DNA of 64,000 bases, taken from Nitrospira sp. (lineage in GTDB: Bacteria; Nitrospirota; Nitrospiria; Nitrospirales; Nitrospiraceae). A model generated the notes under the pieces. That model did not search any database. It was not told the origin of the DNA and worked only from the letters and a program-made list of their open reading frames with translations. Below, piece after piece: positions 7,213 to 14,138 of the stretch (within the stretch, counting starts at the first letter, position 1; every line of letters begins with the position of its first letter). A program made the translations under genes and the position numbers. The stretch covers positions 682,001 to 746,000 of the forward strand of contig JARFXP010000001.1 in NCBI GenBank assembly GCA_029194675.1. The letters are read 5' to 3'.

Positions 7213-8592
7213 CTATAACGCTCGCCGCAGCCCAAACATGCCGGCGTAATTGTTGAACTGTTCATTCCCGACCATGGCTCGGAAGTTCACGAACGTTTGC
7301 CAGCCATTGGGAAAAATCATCACGAGGCCAGTCCCAAGATTGGCGTAATTTCGAACCGGTACATCGGTTTGGAATGTGAACTTGGTCGGAGTCCCGGGAA
7401 AGCCCATAGTGCCTCGCAAGTCCTGCGCGAATTGTACATTAATGAAGCGCTGGTTGTTGGCGAATTCATGGATATAGTCCGCATTAAACTGTGGGACCAG
7501 GACAGCGAAACTGGTGCTGAAAGCGGCTGATCCCTGGACTCCGAGGACACTTTGCAGAGAATTGATCCATTGATCGTTGTACTTGAGTTCGATTCCCGTG
7601 TTGCCGTTCTCGGTGTAGCCGCCAATGTGGGTATTGCTGTAGGTCACCCCCAGGCGTGGGCCAATGGTGAATCGGCCAATCGGATGGTCGTACCCAGTCA
7701 AGAGTCCGAGCGTGAGGACATTGCCGTTGGAATTACTTGACGCAAAGCCGGGGACACAACATCCAGCTGCACCGGGCGGCTGACCGGTAAGAGCCTCGGC
7801 CAGTCGAGATATCAGATAATTATTTCGTGTATACCCACCGCTCACCTGCATGAAGGTCCGGTCCGTCGGCAGATAGGAGGCGAACAAGAGGCCGCCATAG
7901 GAATTCGTGCTGAAATTACCGCCGCTGCTGAAGTTTCCATCGGTGTTGGAATAGCTGAAGGCCAGCCCGGCAACGAGGTTTTTGCTAAACCGATAGTCTG
8001 CTCCGCCAGTGAAGCCAAAGATTGTGGACCTGTACCCATCCTGAAAGGTCGTAATGTCACGGTTGAGGGATTCGACCAGCCCGCTGGCAAACAATCCCAA
8101 CCCATTCCAGCGCCTCTGGCTGCCAATGGTGAATGTCGCCGCTGACCCACCGTCGGCTGTCGTGGCGGCATACAACGGAGATGATACGGAAGAAGCGTAC
8201 CCAAGGGAAAGCAGTGAGCCAAAGGGGTTGAGCCTCATGGAGGAGGATCGTGCATGTGTTTGGCCTTCCTCTTCGTCCGTCTCCTCCAACCGTTGGAGCA
8301 GCAATCTGTTCAAAATCGATGCGGCAGAACCCTGGAAAGAGGCAGCTCCACCGCCGCCTGAACTAGCGACAGGTACTTGGTTCCTTTGAGAGTCGCAGAT
8401 CGCTGTTAGGTTTTGGCCGAGACCTACTATAGGTACATCGGGGTCGACACCAAAGCCTAAACCAGCGCACGCGTCAGTGAGCAGAGAATTGACCTTGTCG
8501 TTGAGGACTTGTGCTGGTGCTTTGGAGGGAAGAAGCGCGATCAGGAGAAGGACGAGAAACCCATTCTTGCCAATGGACAAGGTGTTCTTCAT
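7213..8592 (-). CDS. Autotransporter-type outer membrane beta-barrel protein
   Basis: 459 residues from the second of two nearby ATGs. GAGGAGG lies one base from the first ATG (8598) but seven from the second (8592), so MKNTLSIGKNGFLVLLLIAL is the better start. A signal peptide ends near APAQ. A short passenger with a Ser/Gly-rich linker precedes a barrel of about 290 residues with alternating patterns (RWNGLGLFASGLVESLN, FGFTGGADYRFSKNLVAGLA, GNVLTLGLLTGYDHPIGRFT, NYANLGTGLVMIFPNGWQTF) of the autotransporter beta-domain type. It ends in FGLRRAL, so the usual terminal aromatic is missing. It may head a three-gene unit with the TIR and secreted proteins. Confidence 0.8.
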   Translation of the reverse strand: MKNTLSIGKNGFLVLLLIALLPSKAPAQVLNDKVNSLLTDACAGLGFGVDPDVPIVGLGQNLTAICDSQRNQVPVASSGGGGAASFQGSAASILNRLLLQRLEETDEEEGQTHARSSSMRLNPFGSLLSLGYASSVSSPLYAATTADGGSAATFTIGSQRRWNGLGLFASGLVESLNRDITTFQDGYRSTIFGFTGGADYRFSKNLVAGLAFSYSNTDGNFSSGGNFSTNSYGGLLFASYLPTDRTFMQVSGGYTRNNYLISRLAEALTGQPPGAAGCCVPGFASSNSNGNVLTLGLLTGYDHPIGRFTIGPRLGVTYSNTHIGGYTENGNTGIELKYNDQWINSLQSVLGVQGSAAFSTSFAVLVPQFNADYIHEFANNQRFINVQFAQDLRGTMGFPGTPTKFTFQTDVPVRNYANLGTGLVMIFPNGWQTFVNFRAMVGNEQFNNYAGMFGLRRAL

Positions 8593-8875
8593 TGTCATGC
8601 CTCCTCGGCAAGTGTGTGATGTGGGCCTGGCTATTCCCTGGCTATATGGAATGAGCTCGGCGAAGCACCATGGTCACCTTCGGCTCGGAAACATCGCAGG
8701 CACCTATGCTGTACGATGAGCAAGAGCGATGCTAGATAGTTCCCCTATGATTTCAAGCTCGTATCACCCGGTTTCTTGAGTTTCGGGGACACCGAGCATG
8801 ACGAGCGGAAGACGGACGATGAGATGCCGAAACGAATAGTATCTAAATAGATTCACCCTATGTATCTAAACTGAT

Positions 8876-9011
8876 TCACTCCACACGTCCCTTGGCAATG
8901 AAACCTTTGCGAAGTAGCGGGTCGCCTGAGATGACTACCTGAGCGGAGATCCCAGATGAAACGGCCAGATCGCGTGGGCCAGAGGAATTGGAGAGAGAAC
9001 GATTTGGCGGC
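8876..9011 (-). pseudogene. ORF interrupted by the IS1202-like element
   Basis: Minus-strand codons NRSLSNSSGPRDLAVSSG, then QVVISGDPLLRKGFIAKGRVE and a stop at 8876, run up to the left target duplication. Joining across the element, the frame continues on its far side (about 10444-10500) as LRSLRREIKPP before meeting stops further upstream. So the IS split a frame that was probably already a fragment. I do not recognise the product. Confidence 0.4.
8995..9011. repeat. Left target-site duplication of the IS
   Basis: GAGAACGATTTGGCGGC is repeated exactly at 10427-10443, on either side of the inverted ends of the insertion sequence. Flanking identity extends by one or two more bases, so the duplication is 17-19 bp. 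That is much longer than for most IS families but in keeping with the long duplications known for IS1202. Confidence 0.85.
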
Positions 9012-10426
9012 TGTAATCCCAAAATGATAATGTCCGGTTTCACCAAAGTAGAAATGTCCTCTTCGTTGATAGACTGCCCGTTCTTCAAAGGAGGACGGGA
9101 TGGTGGGAGAGGACAGGGTGATGATGAGTGCCAAGGAGTTGCGGCGGATCCATGTGATTCGCCAGGTGCGGGACAAGCGGATCACACAACAGGAGGCGGG
9201 CACCATGTTGCGGCTGACGGAGCGTCAGATCCGGCGCCTTCTTGGGCGGGTAAAGGAGGAGGGCGACCAGGGACGTGTCCATCGGGGACGGGGGAAGCCG
9301 TCGAATCGGCGCATCGCGGAGCCGGTCAAGGCGAAGATGCTGCGGCTGTATGAGACACGCTATGGAGACTTTGGGCCGACGTTGGCGGCGGAGAAGTTGA
9401 CGGAGCGGCACCGACTCGAGGTCAGCGACGAGACTCTGCGGCGCTGGTTGCGGGAGCGGGGGATTGATCATTTCGCACGCCGGAAGCGACCGCATCGCGC
9501 GTGGCGTGCGCGCAAGGCGCATGTCGGGGAACTGGTGCAACTGGATGGGTCCCATCATGATTGGTTGGAGGGGCGCGGCCCGTGGGGTGTCCTGATGGCC
9601 TACATCGACGATGCGAGCAGTCGCGTCTTTGCTCGGTTCTATGAGTACGAGGGCACGATCCCGGCGATGGACAGCTTCCAGCGCTACATTCGGCACCAGG
9701 GGATTCCGCTGGCCATCTATGCGGACAAGCATACGACCTACCAGTCGCCAGCTGAGCCCACGGTGGCGGAGCAGCTGGCCGGGGAGGCACCCCAGAGTCA
9801 GTTCGGACGGGCACTGGATGAGCTGGGGGTTGAGCTGATCGCGGCGCACTCCCCACAGGCCAAGGGGCGGGTGGAGCGGCTGTTTAAGACGTTCCAGGAT
9901 CGACTGGTCAAGGAGTTGCGCCTCGCACGGATTGGGACCTTCGAGGCGGCGAACCGATTCCTGGAGGGCTATCTGCCGGTCTACAACCGCCGGTTCGCGG
10001 TGCGGCCGGCGCACGCAGTCAATCTGCATCGGCCGAAGCCGACGGCCCAGGTGCTGGAGCGAAGCCTGTGTATCAAGACATCCCGGTGTCTGCGGAAGGA
10101 CTTCACCATTGCTCATGAAGGGCGGCTCTATCAGGTTCACGACAATCTCCGCGCCACTCGTGTGGTGGTCGAAGAACATGTGGATGGGACGATGCGGCTC
10201 ACGCACCACGGACGGGCGCTCGCCTTTCACGCGATCGCGGCGCGACCTGTGTCGGCGGCAGCGGTCACGGCGGTGTCCCGATCGCAGCGCCCGATCAAAC
10301 CGCCGGCGGATCATCCATGGCGCAAGCGATGGCGGCAGGAACGAGGACACCACCCGGCGGCGGCCGGAACATAAACCGGACATTTCTACTTTGGGAGAAA
10401 GCGGACATTTCTATTTGGGCTTGACA
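9012..10426 (+). mobile_element. Complete IS1202-like (ISNCY group) insertion sequence, about 1415 bp
   Basis: The ends are long imperfect inverted repeats starting TGT. Left: TGTAATCCCAAAATGATAAT, then GTCCGGTTTCACC and AAAGTAGAAATGTCC. Right, read inward: TGTCAAGCCCAAATAGAAAT, then GTCCGCTTTCTCCC and AAAGTAGAAATGTCC. Each end therefore carries two spaced copies of a roughly (C)AAAGTAGAAATGTCC motif, probably transposase sites. A single transposase gene fills the interior and a 17-19 bp direct repeat flanks the element. Intact ends, gene and duplication suggest a recent insertion. Confidence 0.9.
9100..10374 (+). CDS. IS1202-like (ISNCY family) DDE transposase
   Basis: 424 residues; AAAGGAGG stands five bases before the ATG. 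The N-terminal 80 residues form a helix-turn-helix (RITQQEAGTMLRLTERQIRR). The integrase-type catalytic core follows: VQLDGSHHDWLEGRGP gives the first Asp, MAYIDDASSRVFARF and YADKHTTYQ the next acidic residues, and HSPQAKGRVERLFKTFQDRL the catalytic Glu. The C-terminal part (residues 330-424) is basic and probably binds the ends. The gene is intact, with no frameshift or stop. Confidence 0.9.
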   Translation: MVGEDRVMMSAKELRRIHVIRQVRDKRITQQEAGTMLRLTERQIRRLLGRVKEEGDQGRVHRGRGKPSNRRIAEPVKAKMLRLYETRYGDFGPTLAAEKLTERHRLEVSDETLRRWLRERGIDHFARRKRPHRAWRARKAHVGELVQLDGSHHDWLEGRGPWGVLMAYIDDASSRVFARFYEYEGTIPAMDSFQRYIRHQGIPLAIYADKHTTYQSPAEPTVAEQLAGEAPQSQFGRALDELGVELIAAHSPQAKGRVERLFKTFQDRLVKELRLARIGTFEAANRFLEGYLPVYNRRFAVRPAHAVNLHRPKPTAQVLERSLCIKTSRCLRKDFTIAHEGRLYQVHDNLRATRVVVEEHVDGTMRLTHHGRALAFHAIAARPVSAAAVTAVSRSQRPIKPPADHPWRKRWRQERGHHPAAAGT

Positions 10427-10443
10427 GAGAACGATTTGGCGGC
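10427..10443. repeat. Right target-site duplication of the IS
   Basis: Exact copy of 8995-9011 immediately outside the right inverted repeat. Confidence 0.85.
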
Positions 10444-10449
10444 TTGATT

Positions 10450-10463
10450 TCTCTACGTAGAGA
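10450..10463. promoter_or_regulatory. Perfect 14-bp palindrome upstream of the caspase-like lipoprotein gene
   Basis: TCTCTACGTAGAGA is a perfect inverted repeat 140 bp before the chosen start. It could be an operator or a small hairpin. There is no other evidence. Confidence 0.25.
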
Positions 10464-10602
10464 CCGTAGCCTTGGCTCACATGCTTCCGACGCAGGTCAC
10501 GTTCATTTTTTGCACGCGACCTGGTTCTCCCGCAATCATCTGCAGCAAGAACTGCCGTTTTGCCGACAACTGATTACGGGCTCTGCGGAGCAATTTCACG
10601 AC

Positions 10603-12639
10603 ATGGAAACCGCCTGTAAAAACATTCCTTTCTCGTTCTTTATAGCGGTAACTCTTATGGTCGTGCTGTCGGCCTGTACCTCCGATCCGCCGTCAGTCGA
10701 TACGGTGAAGGCGGTGACCGGAGCGATCAACGCGCCGGGCGGTCCAGAAACCTATGAGGTGGTCGATTGTTTGTTGCCAGGGCAAATCCGCCAGCTCGGT
10801 ACACAGGTGACGTACGTCACTGAACGGCGCCCCGTTCGCACAACCACAGAAGATTGCGCCATCCGTGGTGGTGAATACGTCGCGAGAGATCGGGCAGACT
10901 ATGGGACCTCCCTAAAATTCTGGCTCAGTGAAGCCCAAAAAGGGTCTGCAGAAGCCCAGTACTATACCGCGACACTGTATGAAAGAGGCGCAGGGGGAGA
11001 ACCTGATTATCAGCGGGCGGCGAACTGGTACCGCAAGGCCGCTGAACAGGGAGATAAGCGAGCGGCGGTCAACCTCGGTCGGCTGTATGAACAAGGATTG
11101 GGCGTTTCGAAGGATCCCGCGCAAGCCTTCACATGGTTCGCGAAAGCGTCCGGTTTGGATGACGCCGCGCTATCCCTCCTCACTAACCAGCAACTCCCCA
11201 ACGCGCAAGCCACGACACGCATCCGTGAACTGGAGCAGGCGCTCGCTACGACAAACCAGGAAGTCACCCGGCTAAACAATCACCTTCAGGAATTACAACG
11301 ATTAGCAGAAACCGATCGGCGCAAAAGTCAGGATGCCGATCAGCGCTACCAAGCGGCGCGCGCAGAGCTGGACCAACTTCGCGAGAGACCTGATCAGTCC
11401 GAAGCCATAGCCAAAGCCGATGCCAGGGTCAAGCAGATCCAGGAGGAAATGGACCGGGCAAGGAGAGAACTCGACACCAGGAATACAGACATCGTGCAAC
11501 TTCAGCAGAAAATTGCCTCGTTCGAAACCAACGCCATTGATCTCGGCTTTGACGGGCCCACGTTGGAGATTATCGACCCGCCGCTCGCCAGGACCCGTAG
11601 CAAAGAGCAGCTGGCGATTCCCATCAACACCGGTTCCCAGCGTTCCGTCACCGGTCGCGTGCTGGCGCCTGCCGGGCTCCGGTCGCTGATGGTGAATGGA
11701 GAGAAGATGAAGGTTAACGAAGACGGGGTGTTCACGTCGACCTTCGGAGCTCTTCAATCACCCAGCGATGAATCGGTCGTCCAGATTCTCGCCGTGGACA
11801 CGCAAAACAAGCGTGCCGCACTGAAATTCGTACTCAAAGGCAAAGGTACGATACAACCCAACCCCCAGGTGCCCAAGCAGGATCTCTCCGAATTCGGTCA
11901 CTACCATGCCCTTGTCATTGGGAATGACCATTACAAACACTGGAAGGTCTTGAAGAATGGAATTTCTGATGCCACTGCCGTCGCTAAGACATTGAAAGAG
12001 CAATATGGTTTCCACGTCACGATCATCAAAGACTCGATACGCTCAGATATCATGAATGCGCTCAATGAATACCGGAAAATCCTCAACGAAAACGACAATC
12101 TGCTGATTTATTACGCCGGCCACGGACACCTGGAACAAGACATCGATCGAGGGTACTGGATTCCCGTCAATGCCGAGATCGACAACAATTCCGAATGGGT
12201 GAATCTCTCCGACGTAACCGACCTTCTGCAACTCATCTCTGCAAAACACGTGATGGTGGTGGCGGATTCCTGCTTTGGCGGAAAATTGACGAGAAGTTCA
12301 TTGGCGCAGTTAAAACCGGGCTTGACTGCCCACGCACGGTTAGACATCTTGAAAAAGCTCGCGAAACGACGGGTGCGTACCGCCATGACTTCGGGTGGAG
12401 TGAACCCAGTCTTGGATGCGGGGGGCAGCGGCCATTCGGTTTTTGCCGAGGCCTTTCTTGGCGTGCTGGAAGAGAACGACACCGTTCTGGAGGCCGAACG
12501 ACTGTTTTTGGCCATCCGCTCCCGCGTCGTCAGCACGTCACAACAAATACACAGCGAGCAAATTCCCACGTACGACCCTATCCACATGGCTGGACATGAG
12601 AGTATCGGCGACTTTATCTTCGTCCCGCGGGCGCTCTGA
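10603..12639 (+). CDS. Lipoprotein with Sel1 repeats, coiled coil and caspase-like (peptidase C14) domain
   Basis: 678 residues from ATG 10603. FFIAVTLMVVLSAC is a lipoprotein signal with the lipidated Cys at residue 25. Then come a Cys-containing module (VDCLLPGQIRQLGTQVTYVT ... EDCAIRGGEYV), two or so Sel1 repeats (EAQYYTATLYERGAGGEPDY; AAVNLGRLYEQGLGVSKDP), a coiled coil (about 200-325) and a beta-rich segment. A caspase-like domain starts near residue 425 (YHALVIGNDHYKHW). The catalytic pair is visible: His in LIYYAGHGH (about 506) and Cys in VVADSCFGG (about 556). The frame is open back to 10444 and a paralogue at 12982 has a longer leader, so the start is not certain. Its substrate is unknown; it should face the periplasm. 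Confidence 0.85.
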   Translation: METACKNIPFSFFIAVTLMVVLSACTSDPPSVDTVKAVTGAINAPGGPETYEVVDCLLPGQIRQLGTQVTYVTERRPVRTTTEDCAIRGGEYVARDRADYGTSLKFWLSEAQKGSAEAQYYTATLYERGAGGEPDYQRAANWYRKAAEQGDKRAAVNLGRLYEQGLGVSKDPAQAFTWFAKASGLDDAALSLLTNQQLPNAQATTRIRELEQALATTNQEVTRLNNHLQELQRLAETDRRKSQDADQRYQAARAELDQLRERPDQSEAIAKADARVKQIQEEMDRARRELDTRNTDIVQLQQKIASFETNAIDLGFDGPTLEIIDPPLARTRSKEQLAIPINTGSQRSVTGRVLAPAGLRSLMVNGEKMKVNEDGVFTSTFGALQSPSDESVVQILAVDTQNKRAALKFVLKGKGTIQPNPQVPKQDLSEFGHYHALVIGNDHYKHWKVLKNGISDATAVAKTLKEQYGFHVTIIKDSIRSDIMNALNEYRKILNENDNLLIYYAGHGHLEQDIDRGYWIPVNAEIDNNSEWVNLSDVTDLLQLISAKHVMVVADSCFGGKLTRSSLAQLKPGLTAHARLDILKKLAKRRVRTAMTSGGVNPVLDAGGSGHSVFAEAFLGVLEENDTVLEAERLFLAIRSRVVSTSQQIHSEQIPTYDPIHMAGHESIGDFIFVPRAL

Positions 12640-12981
12640 TAACATCCCCGCCCCACAGAACGCTGTTGAGCTGTCATTTGCTGGCAACGGACCGGATGGA
12701 AGCAACGGAAAGGAGGATAACCAACTCATGTCCAAAACAATCTCGTGATCGGTGAGCGCCTCTCCTGAAAGCTCACTGTTATTTCGCCATCATCTTATCT
12801 TTGATCCCGTCATTGATAGGCGTGGCAAATCTTCTCCTCCACCAACCCTGCCTGCCGCAATCAAGCTCATACCGCTAAGCGCTTGAATACAAAAACAACC
12901 TGGTCACCTCAGACGCTTCAATAACGCCTGCTACACTTCTCAGTGACACCGAACGCTCACCCTTCAACACAAGGAGCGCTC
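12640..12981. other. Intergenic region, 342 bp
   Basis: No credible gene. GTGAGC and GCTCAC (about 12752-12776) could pair as a weak hairpin followed by TGTTATTT, a possible terminator for the caspase-like gene. A ribosome site (AAGGAG) belonging to the next gene lies at the right edge. Confidence 0.35.
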
Positions 12982-13371
12982 ATGATCAGTCGGAAGCCTG
13001 CTTCAGCCATAAACATTTCTTCAAAGCTTTACGATAAACCGATCACGATCTCAGCGGCGCGATCTCATGACATAGCCATCTCATGCAAAAAGATTCTCGA
13101 CTCTTGCTTTATGGCAATGACTCTTCTGGTTGCACTGTCGGCCTGTGCTTCGGACTCCTCGTCAGTCGCTTCGATGCCCCCGGGAGCCGAGGTGATCAAT
13201 GTACCGGATGGACCGAAATCCAACGAAATGGTTGATTGCCTGTTGCCCGGACAAGTCCGCCAGCTCGGCACACAAATGACATATGTCACTGAACGGCGCC
13301 CCATTCGCACGACCAAAGAAGATTGCACCATCCGCGGCGGGGAACAGGTCCTGGGAAAGCAGCTAAACTGA
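12982..13371 (+). CDS. Short lipoprotein, truncated paralogue of the caspase-like lipoprotein
   Basis: 129 residues; AAGGAG lies seven bases before ATG 12982. LLVALSAC is a lipobox with the Cys near residue 55 (an internal ATG at 13111 would give a shorter signal). The mature part repeats the N-terminal module of the preceding gene nearly residue for residue (VDCLLPGQVRQLGTQMTYVT; EDCTIRGGEQ) and stops exactly where Sel1 repeats begin in the long protein. So it has the anchor and Cys module but no Sel1, coiled-coil or caspase part. It could be a truncated duplicate or a deliberate short partner. Confidence 0.65.
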   Translation: MISRKPASAINISSKLYDKPITISAARSHDIAISCKKILDSCFMAMTLLVALSACASDSSSVASMPPGAEVINVPDGPKSNEMVDCLLPGQVRQLGTQMTYVTERRPIRTTKEDCTIRGGEQVLGKQLN

Positions 13372-13450
13372 GAAGACGTCCCTGAATGTCTGACTGGGTA
13401 CTCGGAGTGCACTGTTCTGTACTCAGCGCTGACACCCAACCGGTCCTACA

Positions 13451-13657
13451 TTGCCAAGCTCTGACCGATATCATCTGCTCAAGGACCACGTCCCGTATAA
13501 GGAGTTGGCGGCCACATATCTCGATCAGCGAAAGCTGAGAGCACGCCACACGCCGGCACGTCAAGCAGTTGGAGTGCTCGGACCATCGGGTCGTCCACGA
13601 ACCGGTCTCCTAAGAGACAGCGGCGGCATTTTCAAAGCAGATTCTAGGATCAGCTAG
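13451..13657 (+). pseudogene. C-terminal fragment of a transposase
   Basis: The frame contains DRYHLLKDHVPYKELAATYL followed by DQRKLRARHTPARQAVGVLG. I recognise the pattern YHLLKDxxPYxELGxxYxDxR as the C-terminal tail of several IS transposases. No N-terminal part, no ribosome site and only a TTG for a start: this is a relic. Confidence 0.45.
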
Positions 13658-13699
13658 CTGAAAGAGTATCATCACTACCTAATCGATGTTCTTTGTCGC

Positions 13700-13867
13700 T
13701 TAGCAGTCCCTCATACCTCTCGCAAGACCGCCCCTTATCACCACAGTCTTCGCCAACAGATCCGTATAGAGAAGTTTGAGCCAATCGTTCTCGTATTGCA
13801 ATTCTCTCAGGCGTTTCGCGTCAGATGCCTTCACGCTTTCCGTTTCGATGATTTTGAAGGTACGCAT
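13700..13867 (-). CDS. 55-residue leucine-zipper-like small ORF, probable IS3 OrfA remnant (second copy)
   Basis: Same length (55 codons), same MR leader and same AGGAGG-spacer-ATG layout as the ORF at 4707-4874. It reads MRTFKIIETESVKASDAKRL, then RELQYENDWLKLLYTDLLAK. The heptad pattern of KRLRELxxENxxLKLLYxDLL is that of the IS3 OrfA zipper. The two proteins agree at roughly a third of positions, concentrated in the zipper. Confidence 0.5.
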   Translation of the reverse strand: MRTFKIIETESVKASDAKRLRELQYENDWLKLLYTDLLAKTVVIRGGLARGMRDC

Positions 13868-14138
13868 AACGGACCTCCTGGCTTAAGGTGGCTCCTGACA
13901 AGAGCTGTCACAGATAATCAATGGTTCTGCAAACTTGATTCCACGGTGGGGATGTGCCTGGAGAGCAGCAAACGTGCTGAATGTTGAGGTGGTCGAATTC
14001 TATGCGTATCTAGTCAGATACTGTGGTGGATCGGAAAAGATACTTTTGGGGGAGTAATCATATCGTGCAAATGCTGACAGACAAGCGCTTTGAAAGCTTG
14101 GGGGAATTTTCTCTGCCGGAACAAACCATCTCAAAATT
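13868..14138. other. Gene-free stretch with IS-like remains
   Basis: Contains the GGTGGATCGGAAAA segment (about 14026-14040) also seen near 5146. Nothing else supported. The right edge is the 3' flank of mutS2. Confidence 0.35.

Noticed and set aside
9085..10383. 432-codon minus-strand frame across the IS
   Set aside because: Antisense shadow of the transposase; composition rich in Arg, Pro and His; no family pattern.
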